A DNA stretch of 6,185 bases from Nitrospirota bacterium (GTDB lineage Bacteria; Nitrospirota_A; Leptospirillia; Leptospirillales; Leptospirillaceae). Below are positions 1 through 5,424 of the stretch, one piece after another. Position numbers and translations under genes: made by a program. The first letter of the stretch is position 1. Each line of letters starts with the position of its first letter. The notes beneath the pieces are model-generated. The model worked only from the letters and a program-made list of their open reading frames with translations. It had not been told where the DNA came from and ran no database searches. The stretch lies in assembly GCA_023480765.1 (NCBI GenBank), contig JAMCWZ010000042.1:1-6185 (forward strand). Reading direction: 5' to 3'.

Positions 1-1281
1 AAGATCCGTACGGGGAGAATTTTCTCCCAGGGCCAGGGACAGCATCATCAGAAGAGCGACCTGGGCCTGGAACGCCTTTGTGGATGCCACACCGATTTCC
101 GGACCGGCGTGGGTGAGGAGGCACAGATCGCATTCGCGCTCGAGAGAGGAACCGGGGACATTCGAAATTCCCAGCGTCAGAAAACCTGCTCTCCGGGCGG
201 ACTCCATCGCGCCAATCGTATCCGCGGTCTCTCCACTCTGGCTGATCCCGATGACCCAGCTTCCCGGGGGAAGAAGGAGTCGCCGGTATCGAAACTCCGA
301 GGCAATCTCCACAAAAGCCGGGATGCCGGCCTGCTCCAGAAAAGCCCTTCCCAAAAGAGCCGCATGCCAGGACGTCCCGCAAGCGACAAATGCAACAACA
401 GGAGGCTTCCCATAAACGGACCGATCCAGTTCCGGCAAGACGGGAGAGACCGACAGACGGTCGGCCAGGGTGTCCATCATCGCACGGGGAGCCTCCTGTT
501 GCTCTTTTTCCATGAAATGACGAAAGGCTCCTTTTTCCGCGAAAACCGGGTCCCAGGAAATCGACCGGAGGGAGGAAGGAGGAGCCCATTCCGAAAACGC
601 CTGATCCAGGCGCCCCACCTTGACTTCCTCATGGCGGATCAGGGCAATTGTCCCGTTCTCCATCGAGTGGACCTTGCGGGTAAAGTGGAGGAATGCGGGA
701 ATATCCGACGCGGCAAACGTTTCCCCTTCCCCCAGCCCCAGAATCAAGGGAGGTCCATTCCGGACGACAACCAGATCCGCCGGATCGTTCTGGCAGAGAA
801 TGGCCAGCGCAAAGCTTCCCTCCACCTGGCCAAGAGCACGCCGCACCGCCTCCGGAAAAACGCCATCCTTTTCATATTCGATCCGGATCAGATGGGACAG
901 AACCTCCGAATCCGTTTCGGAAACACATTCGACTCCCAAAGACCGGAGATAAATCCGGATCGCCTGGTCGTTTTCGACGATTCCGTTGTGCACCAGGACA
1001 ATCGGTCCCGACTGATGGGGATGGGCATTTTCGAGGGTCACGCCACCATGCGTGGCCCAGCGGATATGGCCGATGGCGGCTCCCGGCTGGGCACTGCGGT
1101 CGTTGACCAGATCTTTCAGGACACCGACTTTTCCGACAGCCCGGACGACCGACAAGGCTCCAAAGTCGTCGAAAAAAGCCACACCGCTGGAATCGTACCC
1201 CCGATACTCGAGCCGTTCGAGGCCTGAGACCAGGAGCGGGAGAGGAGAACGAAGCCCGGAATACCCGATGATTCCGCACAT
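1..1281 (-). CDS. glmS: Glutamine--fructose-6-phosphate aminotransferase (isomerizing), 3' end cut by window edge
   Basis: GlmS converts fructose-6-phosphate and glutamine to glucosamine-6-phosphate and glutamate, the first step towards UDP-GlcNAc. The visible part is the first 427 residues. The family is usually about 600 residues, so most of the second sugar-isomerase (SIS) domain lies beyond the left edge. The protein begins MCGIIGYSG, so Cys2 becomes the N-terminal nucleophile of the class II glutaminase domain (about 1-225). HIRWATHGG (72-80), HNGIVEN (98-104) and SETDSEV (122-128) are the expected glutamine-site motifs. The first SIS domain follows, with ACGTSWHAAL (300-309), SQSGETADT (347-355) and GVASTKAF near 397-404, all canonical. 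The start lies one base after the glmU stop, with an AAGGAG ribosome binding site 10 bases upstream inside glmU, so the two are translated from one mRNA. No frameshift is seen. Identification is very secure from the motifs. Confidence 0.97.
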   Translation of the reverse strand, partial: MCGIIGYSGLRSPLPLLVSGLERLEYRGYDSSGVAFFDDFGALSVVRAVGKVGVLKDLVNDRSAQPGAAIGHIRWATHGGVTLENAHPHQSGPIVLVHNGIVENDQAIRIYLRSLGVECVSETDSEVLSHLIRIEYEKDGVFPEAVRRALGQVEGSFALAILCQNDPADLVVVRNGPPLILGLGEGETFAASDIPAFLHFTRKVHSMENGTIALIRHEEVKVGRLDQAFSEWAPPSSLRSISWDPVFAEKGAFRHFMEKEQQEAPRAMMDTLADRLSVSPVLPELDRSVYGKPPVVAFVACGTSWHAALLGRAFLEQAGIPAFVEIASEFRYRRLLLPPGSWVIGISQSGETADTIGAMESARRAGFLTLGISNVPGSSLERECDLCLLTHAGPEIGVASTKAFQAQVALLMMLSLALGENSPRTDL

Positions 1282-1282
1282 T

Positions 1283-2692
1283 TCAGCCCTGCTCCTTTTT
1301 CGATTTTTCCTCTGCGAGGCGATTTTTCAGGGCCGTTCCCTTATCCGGCAAGTTCTTTTGCGGAACACGGGAAACGACGAGTGCGCCAGGGGGAACATCC
1401 TTGGTCACCGTCGTCCCCGCGGCCACAACCGCACCATCACCGACCGAAACAGGCGCAACCAGCTGGGTATCGCTTCCAAGAAAGACGTTTCTCCCGATCT
1501 TCGTTTCATGTTTTTTGACGCCGTCATAATTGCAGGTGATGGTCCCCGCCCCGATATTGCTCCCCTCTCCGACAGTCGCATCCCCGAGGTACGTCAGATG
1601 ATTGGCCTTGGCCCCCTGGCCCAGACGCACCTTCTTGGTCTCGACAAAGTTCCCGACATGGGCTCCCCGTTCCAGGTGACTGCCGGGACGCAAATGGGAA
1701 AAAGGTCCGACCACCGCATCCTCTTCTACCTCGCTGTCTGTCAGGACGGAATGATCACGCACATGAACCCCGGAGGCGATCCGCACATTCCGGAGATGGC
1801 AGGAAAGGCCGATCCGGCAGGATTCGGCAATTGTTGTTTCCCCTTCCAGGATGACCCCCGGGTAAAGGATTGTTCCCGGACCGATCTGGACGGACGGACC
1901 GATATATGTTGTGCGCGGATCCCACATCGTGACCCCCCGGTCCATCCAGAAACGGTTGATCTTCCCCTGCAGAAGAATCGCCGCTTCCGCAAGTTCGCTC
2001 TGGGAATTGACCCCCAGAACAGATTCCGGGCCTGCCTGCCAGGCCCGGACAAGGCGTCCGCTGCCCACGGCAAGAGAGAAAAGGGACGTCAGAAAGCGTT
2101 CTTTTTTTTCCGGGTGGGGTTCAACCTGCGGAAGAGAGTCCGCGAGAAAATCCACCGGAATCAGGTAGATACCCGCATTGATTTCCCGAATCTCCCTTTC
2201 TCCGGGTCCAAGATCGACCCATTCCCGTACAGCAAGGATATCCCCTTTCCCGGAGCGGATCACTCTCCCGTAGCGTCCCGCATCGGGAAGAGAAGTGGAG
2301 ACGAACCAGAACGCATCCGGTTCCCGGATGGCGGCTTCGAGAAATCCACCCAGAAGATCCGCGTCGACCAGGGGAGCATCTCCGTTCAGAACCAGAAGAT
2401 GGGATGCATGCCCTTTCCGGAAATTGGAGGAAAGGATGACCGCCTCCACCGCGCCCAGCGTGCCGTCCATCACATGCTGATGCACCCAGGACACCCCGGG
2501 AGGAAGAAGCGACTCGAGAGGCTCCCGGCCCGCGACGACAAAAATGTCGGAGGCGGGCGGCATCATGCGACAGACGGCATCATACGGATAGCGAAGAAGG
2601 GGTTCGCCAAGAATGGGGGACGCCATCTTCGGCAAGGGGGAGCGCATGCGGGTTCCAAACCCCGCCGCAAGGATCGCTGCGTCAAAGATCAT
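1283..2692 (-). CDS. glmU: Bifunctional UDP-N-acetylglucosamine pyrophosphorylase / glucosamine-1-phosphate N-acetyltransferase
   Basis: GlmU acetylates glucosamine-1-phosphate and then couples it to UTP, giving cytoplasmic UDP-GlcNAc. It has 469 residues (E. coli 456). The N-terminal nucleotidyltransferase domain (1-about 230) shows LAAGFGTRM (8-16), PK (21-22), Q72, NGDAPL (103-108), GRYGRV (139-144), EIN (170-172) and GVN (227-229). The left-handed beta-helix of hexapeptide repeats spans about 255-440. Its acetyltransferase residues match E. coli with a +2 offset: R335, K353, H365, Y368, N379, K394, S407 and R442. The stretch NIGAGTITCNYDG (379-391) is near identical to the family. The uridylyl loop is unusual, reading DGTLGA (76-81) where the family has LGTGHA, and the YYLTD-type motif is replaced by ERFLTS (198-203). 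The start overlaps the upstream DUF502 gene by 11 bases, with GGGAG six bases before the ATG. Confidence 0.97.
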   Translation of the reverse strand: MIFDAAILAAGFGTRMRSPLPKMASPILGEPLLRYPYDAVCRMMPPASDIFVVAGREPLESLLPPGVSWVHQHVMDGTLGAVEAVILSSNFRKGHASHLLVLNGDAPLVDADLLGGFLEAAIREPDAFWFVSTSLPDAGRYGRVIRSGKGDILAVREWVDLGPGEREIREINAGIYLIPVDFLADSLPQVEPHPEKKERFLTSLFSLAVGSGRLVRAWQAGPESVLGVNSQSELAEAAILLQGKINRFWMDRGVTMWDPRTTYIGPSVQIGPGTILYPGVILEGETTIAESCRIGLSCHLRNVRIASGVHVRDHSVLTDSEVEEDAVVGPFSHLRPGSHLERGAHVGNFVETKKVRLGQGAKANHLTYLGDATVGEGSNIGAGTITCNYDGVKKHETKIGRNVFLGSDTQLVAPVSVGDGAVVAAGTTVTKDVPPGALVVSRVPQKNLPDKGTALKNRLAEEKSKKEQG

Positions 2693-3350
2693 GCCTGTCT
2701 CCCGAAGAGTTCATGTCCGTTTTCATCTCCAGCGTTTCTGTTTCCAGCCGTTCGGGAAGGGAAAGACCTCCGGACAAAATCAGTTTCATCCCCTCCTCGA
2801 TCGGTATGTTTGTCACCCTGACCCGTTCCGGAGGCAAAAGAGAGTTCACCCCGATATACAGGTTGTTGCTCGGAAAGAAAACCGACGCATACCGTTGCGG
2901 GGAATCGTCCAGACGAACCCACCCCGTCAGGAAACCCAGTGTATATGTTCCCTGGGCAGGGTACTCGGCCAGCACCACCTTCCGGAACCCGCGGGTTCCC
3001 GAAGGGGAAAAGGATTCCACCATCGTTTTCAGGGTGGCATAGAGCTTTTTGAAAACAGGAATCCGCGACATCCCGTTTTCGACGAACTGGAGAATGCGGT
3101 TCCCGAAGACATTCGTTGCCAATGTTCCGGCAAAGAAAATCAAAAGGAGCAGGAGAACGACCCCGAGGCCGGGGATGGTCCTTCCAAAGAACCGGATCAG
3201 AAGGGGGTCGAAAAAGGAATCCAGAAAATCAAAAATCCGGTAAAAGATATACAGGGAGAGAGCCGCCGGCAGGATGATCACAAGACCCGTCAGGAAACGG
3301 GTGCGGAGGGACGCCTCAATCTTTTTTTTCCGTGATTCAAACCAGTCCAC
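2682..3350 (-). CDS. DUF502-family inner-membrane protein
   Basis: This 222-residue protein belongs, by recognised sequence pattern, to the DUF502 family of bacterial membrane proteins with no firmly established biochemical role. A short charged N-terminus is followed by LRTRFLTGLVIILPAALSLY (15-34), which starts the first membrane helix (about 18-40). A second helix (about 60-84) begins after the family signature IPGLG (59-63). Next come SRIPVFKKLYATLK (95-108), FRKVVLAEYP (122-131), a GFLTG turn (139-143) and a C-terminal soluble beta-rich domain ending in EEGMKLILSGG (185-195). The start is GTG, supported by an AAGGAAG sequence nine bases upstream; no better in-frame start is seen. It is the first gene of a three-gene run with glmU and glmS and overlaps glmU by 11 bases, suggesting co-translation. 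A link to envelope precursor supply is inference from position only. Confidence 0.88.
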   Translation of the reverse strand: MDWFESRKKKIEASLRTRFLTGLVIILPAALSLYIFYRIFDFLDSFFDPLLIRFFGRTIPGLGVVLLLLLIFFAGTLATNVFGNRILQFVENGMSRIPVFKKLYATLKTMVESFSPSGTRGFRKVVLAEYPAQGTYTLGFLTGWVRLDDSPQRYASVFFPSNNLYIGVNSLLPPERVRVTNIPIEEGMKLILSGGLSLPERLETETLEMKTDMNSSGDRHDL

Positions 3351-3429
3351 GGTCCCCCACTTCCTTCCGGAGATGACTTCTGATCCCGTTTATCCCGGTG
3401 GCGTGCCGCCTGCCCGGACATCGGGATCC

Positions 3430-3459
3430 ATCTTAACCCGTCCTGTCGAATTCCCGCAA
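3430..3459 (-). promoter_or_regulatory. Candidate promoter of the DUF502-glmU-glmS operon
   Basis: Reading leftwards, TTGCGG (3459-3454) and TAAGAT (3435-3430) are separated by 18 bases and lie about 80 bases before the GTG start at 3350. The -35 matches the sigma-70 consensus at three of six positions and the -10 at four of six. It is the best pair I could find by eye in the intergenic region, but it is weak and other pairs are possible. Confidence 0.3.
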
Positions 3460-3481
3460 GAATCATGCGTTTCCGCGCAAA

Positions 3482-3495
3482 ACACTTTCGAGTGT
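3482..3495. promoter_or_regulatory. Perfect 5-bp dyad with TTCG centre in the divergent intergenic region
   Basis: ACACT and AGTGT flank TTCG as a perfect inverted repeat. It extends by CGC (3476-3478) and GCG (3496-3498) if three A residues bulge out. It lies about 20 bases upstream of the probable -10 of the rightward gene, a position where a regulator could act. It may be an operator or a chance dyad. Confidence 0.35.
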
Positions 3496-3513
3496 GCGTC
3501 CGTGCATTTTCCC

Positions 3514-3522
3514 TGATAGAAT
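3514..3522 (+). promoter_or_regulatory. Extended -10 promoter of the outer-membrane protein gene
   Basis: TGATAGAAT fits the extended -10 form TGnTATAAT with one mismatch in the hexamer (TAGAAT). No convincing -35 sits 16-18 bases upstream, as is common for extended -10 promoters. Transcription would begin near 3529, leaving a leader of about 39 bases before the ATG at 3568, which has GGAG seven bases upstream. Confidence 0.5.
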
Positions 3523-3567
3523 GGTGTCCGTTTTCGTCCCCATGGCGTCCCATCCCGGAGAGAACTG

Positions 3568-4425
3568 ATGAACAGCCCAATTCCTGTCCGACCGTCATCA
3601 CGGGTTCGTCCCTGCTCTGTAATGTTTGTCTCCTTCTTCCTTCTGTTTTTTTCGTGTCCGTCGTTCGGGGAGGGCCTGGGCGATCTTCTGGGGAACCAGC
3701 CACCGGTCGAGCTGGACCTGATGTCCGGTTTTTACAACTGGAGCTACCGGGAGTCCGCCGGGGACAGCGACTCCGCCGGAATGATTCCGGTCAGGGGAAG
3801 AGTGCTTGCCTACTGGCAGCATCTGGTGATCGGAGCGGATCTCGGGTATATGTCAACCTTTGGGGGAACTTACCACGGCGCCCTTCAGAATCTTTCCACC
3901 GGTTCAACAACCCCTTTCACATCGTCCATGGCCGAGACCATGTTTCAGGGAGCCCTCCACGCCGGAATCACCTGGACCGGTCTGAATACGCGCTGGGATC
4001 TGTGGGGATCTGCCGGGTATCATGAACAGGTCTGGATGACACCTGCTCCGGACGGATACGAAGAGGCCTACCACATCCCCTATCTGGGAATCACTGTGTA
4101 TGAACAGACCCCCGTGACCGATCAGTTTCTCTTTTTCTCGGAGGCCGGCGTGCGTTCGGGGATTTCTCCCTCGATCACCATTGGTCTTTTTAACAACCCC
4201 ACCCTGAATCTGAATGGGGCCATCAACGTTCACGGCCGGATCGGGTTCCGGTACTTTTTCACTTCCGAATGGGGACTTTCTCTGGCGATGGACTACAGCA
4301 ACTGGGCCTTTACCCACAGTGCCCCCTACACAGTCCCGGGGAGCAATCCCCAGGTCCAGCTCCAGGAACCCGATTCCACGACAACCTGGTGGGGCCCGGA
4401 GGCCGGGCTCACCTTCTTTTTCTGA
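3568..4425 (+). CDS. Exported outer-membrane beta-barrel-like protein of unknown function
   Basis: I do not recognise a named family for this 285-residue protein. It has a signal peptide: a basic n-region (R8, R12, R14), a hydrophobic core VMFVSFFLLFF (18-28), and likely cleavage near SFG-EG (32-36). The mature part shows alternating polar and hydrophobic or aromatic residues typical of membrane beta-strands, for example RGRVLAYWQHLVIGADLGYM (76-95), HAGITWTGLNTRWDLWGSAG (131-150) and NVHGRIGFRYFFTSEWGLSL (220-239). It ends GLTFFF with a terminal phenylalanine, the usual C-terminal signal of outer-membrane barrels recognised by BamA. It is rich in Trp, Tyr and Gly, and the only cysteines are in the signal region (C16, C30). 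The size suggests 8-10 strands. It is transcribed alone, divergent from the glm operon, and ends at a hairpin terminator. The ATG start is supported by GGAG seven bases upstream. Confidence 0.82.
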   Translation: MNSPIPVRPSSRVRPCSVMFVSFFLLFFSCPSFGEGLGDLLGNQPPVELDLMSGFYNWSYRESAGDSDSAGMIPVRGRVLAYWQHLVIGADLGYMSTFGGTYHGALQNLSTGSTTPFTSSMAETMFQGALHAGITWTGLNTRWDLWGSAGYHEQVWMTPAPDGYEEAYHIPYLGITVYEQTPVTDQFLFFSEAGVRSGISPSITIGLFNNPTLNLNGAINVHGRIGFRYFFTSEWGLSLAMDYSNWAFTHSAPYTVPGSNPQVQLQEPDSTTTWWGPEAGLTFFF

Positions 4426-4426
4426 T

Positions 4427-4449
4427 GCCGGCCTCCTTTCCGGCTTTTC
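4427..4449 (+). terminator. Short rho-independent terminator after the outer-membrane protein gene
   Basis: GCCGG (4427-4431) pairs with CCGGC (4440-4444) around an eight-base loop and is followed by TTTTC. It starts one base after the TGA stop of the rightward gene. The stem is short and the T-run is only four, so termination may be partial. On the opposite strand the hairpin directly follows the arsI stop but is not followed by a T-run. Confidence 0.5.
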
Positions 4450-4888
4450 AGGACGGACGGATCAGCGAAATGGATGGCACACAGCAAGCCGACTCCCCGG
4501 ACGTGGACTCCGCTTCCCCGAAAACAGGAATCCCTTCCAGAGTCTGATACGCCTCCCAGGCCAGACCCTGGGGATCCACAGTCCAGTGCTTGTCGGAGCG
4601 GGAATAGCAGCAGGCGGCCTCCCTCTGCTCCAAGACCGGCATCCCCGCGTTGCGAAAGCGGTCCTGAAGGTCTTCCAGCTCCTGTTTGTCCTCCGCCTGG
4701 ATCCCGAGGTGATCGAGGCCCGTTTTTTTCCCCCGCCGGGAAAGAGCAAAATTGACCCGGGGATCGTCGATCATCCATTTTGCATAATCTTCCTTCCGGA
4801 CTGTCGGAGGCTCTCCGAAAATGCCCGAATAAAACTGGATATTCTGTTCCAGATCCTCGACCGAAAGATGCAAATGAAAACGTTTCAT
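4448..4888 (-). CDS. arsI: ArsI/CadI-family metalloprotein (probable C-As lyase or cadmium/arsenic-induced VOC protein)
   Basis: This 146-residue protein belongs to the vicinal-oxygen-chelate (glyoxalase/dioxygenase) fold family that includes ArsI, an Fe(II)-dependent enzyme that cleaves the carbon-arsenic bond of trivalent organoarsenicals, and mycobacterial CadI. It starts MKRFHLHLSVEDL and has RKEDYAKWMIDDPRVNFALS (31-50), GLDHLGIQ (57-64), a vicinal cysteine pair C93-C94 followed by YSRSDKHW (95-102), and DPQGLAWEAY (105-114). H5, H60 and E112 are in the positions of the metal ligands, and C93-C94 matches the substrate-binding pair of ArsI. A second pair, C135-C136, lies in the tail. The gene follows arsR with an ATGA overlap and an AGGAGG ribosome binding site four bases before its ATG. 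Family membership is secure. Whether it is a lyase or a metal-binding CadI-like protein cannot be settled here; no arsM or arsenite pump gene is in view. Confidence 0.88.
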   Translation of the reverse strand: MKRFHLHLSVEDLEQNIQFYSGIFGEPPTVRKEDYAKWMIDDPRVNFALSRRGKKTGLDHLGIQAEDKQELEDLQDRFRNAGMPVLEQREAACCYSRSDKHWTVDPQGLAWEAYQTLEGIPVFGEAESTSGESACCVPSISLIRPS

Positions 4889-5238
4889 GGGACCTCCTGC
4901 ACTTTTTGGTTCCTGTCCTGGACAACCTCCGGGGAAAGACAGGGTTCACCCGGACTTTCCGCGCAGCAATTTTCCAGCAGGAATCCCGTCAGTTCTGTGA
5001 CAAGGGATATGTTGGCCCTGTAAATCATGAATCTTCCTTTTCGTTGAACCTCCACCAGTCCGCATTGACAAAGTGTTCTCAGATGAAAGGACAAGGTGGG
5101 AGGAGGAATCGACAGGCGAACGGACAACGTCGAGGCATTCATCCCCTGTGATCCCCCCCGGACCAGAAGCCGGAAGATTGCCAGTCGGGATTCCTGTGCC
5201 AGAGCATCAAACAGGGAGATGGCTTCTTTGTCGTTCAT
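4885..5238 (-). CDS. arsR: ArsR/SmtB-family metalloregulator (probable arsenic-responsive repressor)
   Basis: This 117-residue winged-helix repressor starts MNDKEAISLFDALAQESRLA (1-20), the usual ArsR opening. Its helix-turn-helix runs about 35-56, including the family motif PTLSFHLRTL (47-56), and the wing is VEVQRKGRFMIYRA (62-75). Candidate As(III) ligands are C91-C92 with C100 in the C-terminal helix and tail, resembling the C95/C96/C102 site described for Acidithiobacillus ferrooxidans ArsR. C57 and C59 sit just after the recognition helix, so the classical CxC-type site cannot be excluded. It is the first gene of an operon with the ArsI/CadI gene (4-base ATGA overlap) and probably represses its own promoter until As(III), a methylated arsenical or another thiophilic metal binds. 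The ATG at 5238 has no ribosome binding site, and an in-frame TAA upstream with no start codon between excludes an earlier start. Confidence 0.93.
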   Translation of the reverse strand: MNDKEAISLFDALAQESRLAIFRLLVRGGSQGMNASTLSVRLSIPPPTLSFHLRTLCQCGLVEVQRKGRFMIYRANISLVTELTGFLLENCCAESPGEPCLSPEVVQDRNQKVQEVP

Positions 5239-5268
5239 ATTTTTATAGTATTGGAATTATAGAAATAA
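5239..5268. promoter_or_regulatory. Imperfect dyad overlapping the arsR promoter, candidate ArsR operator
   Basis: Centred on ATTCCAAT read leftwards, the flanks pair as TTT-TA-ATT with AAT-TA-AAA, about nine of thirteen arm positions by eye. It covers the spacer and -10 of the arsR promoter and touches the start codon. ArsR/SmtB repressors typically bind AT-rich imperfect inverted repeats of this size overlapping their own promoters, which supports an autoregulatory operator. No footprint is known to me. Confidence 0.5.
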
Positions 5269-5273
5269 GTCAA
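5245..5273 (-). promoter_or_regulatory. Promoter of the arsR-arsI operon, giving a leaderless or near-leaderless mRNA
   Basis: Leftwards, TTGACT (5273-5268) is followed after 17 bases by TACTAT (5250-5245), a good sigma-70 pair. Transcription would start about 5238-5239, at the arsR ATG itself. A perfect TATAAT also occurs at 5261-5256, but without a good -35; it would start near 5249. In both cases there is no Shine-Dalgarno sequence before the start codon. Confidence 0.65.
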
Positions 5274-5289
5274 CCTTCTGGCCTTCTGG
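5274..5289. repeat. Tandem 8-bp duplication CCTTCTGG x2
   Basis: Two perfect adjacent copies of CCTTCTGG (CCAGAAGG on the arsR coding strand) abut the -35 hexamer of the arsR promoter. The position, just upstream of -35, would suit an activator or spare operator half-sites, but it may be a simple slippage duplication. Confidence 0.6.
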
Positions 5290-5339
5290 ATTGAGCGACA
5301 GACTCCCACAAACACAAGCTCCGGGAAACCCTGAAAACA

Positions 5340-5390
5340 GGAAGAGCGGACCCGCTTCCGACACACCTTCGGAAACAGACCCGCTCTTCC
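5340..5390 (-). terminator. Compound hairpin after the small-protein gene, probable terminator
   Basis: A perfect 10-bp stem (5340-5349 with 5381-5390, arms GGAAGAGCGG and CCGCTCTTCC) encloses an inner 5-bp stem, TTCCG (5356-5360) with CGGAA (5370-5374), and a nine-base loop. Read leftwards it lies about 35 bases after the small-gene stop and is followed by CTGTTTTCAG, a weak T-run. It separates that gene from the downstream arsR promoter. GACCCGCT also occurs as a direct repeat at 5349-5356 and 5378-5385. Confidence 0.55.
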
Positions 5391-5424
5391 CGCAGAACAA
5401 CAGAGAATCAGAAAGAAAGCAAAA

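Noticed and set aside
1..60. Tn7 attachment site associated with glmS
   Set aside because: The site lies at the 3' end of glmS, which is beyond the left edge; nothing can be said about it here.
109..1227. Long open frame on the plus strand opposite glmS
   Set aside because: It is antisense to an intact, motif-complete glmS and has no domain sense or ribosome binding site; GC-biased codons remove stops on the other strand.
1281..1300. glmS ribozyme or other riboswitch before glmS
   Set aside because: There is only one base between glmU and glmS, so no room for a leader RNA; a normal ribosome binding site lies inside glmU.
1052..2821. 589-residue plus-strand open frame opposite glmU
   Set aside because: It is fully antisense to conserved glmU plus parts of glmS and the DUF502 gene; composition is Arg/Pro/Gly-rich with no recognisable fold.
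4214..5023. Plus-strand open frame across the end of the barrel gene and the ars genes
   Set aside because: It overlaps three better supported genes and has typical shadow composition.
5340..5390. CRISPR-like or insertion-sequence terminal repeat
   Set aside because: There is only one inverted repeat, no transposase, no target-site duplication and no repeat-spacer periodicity.
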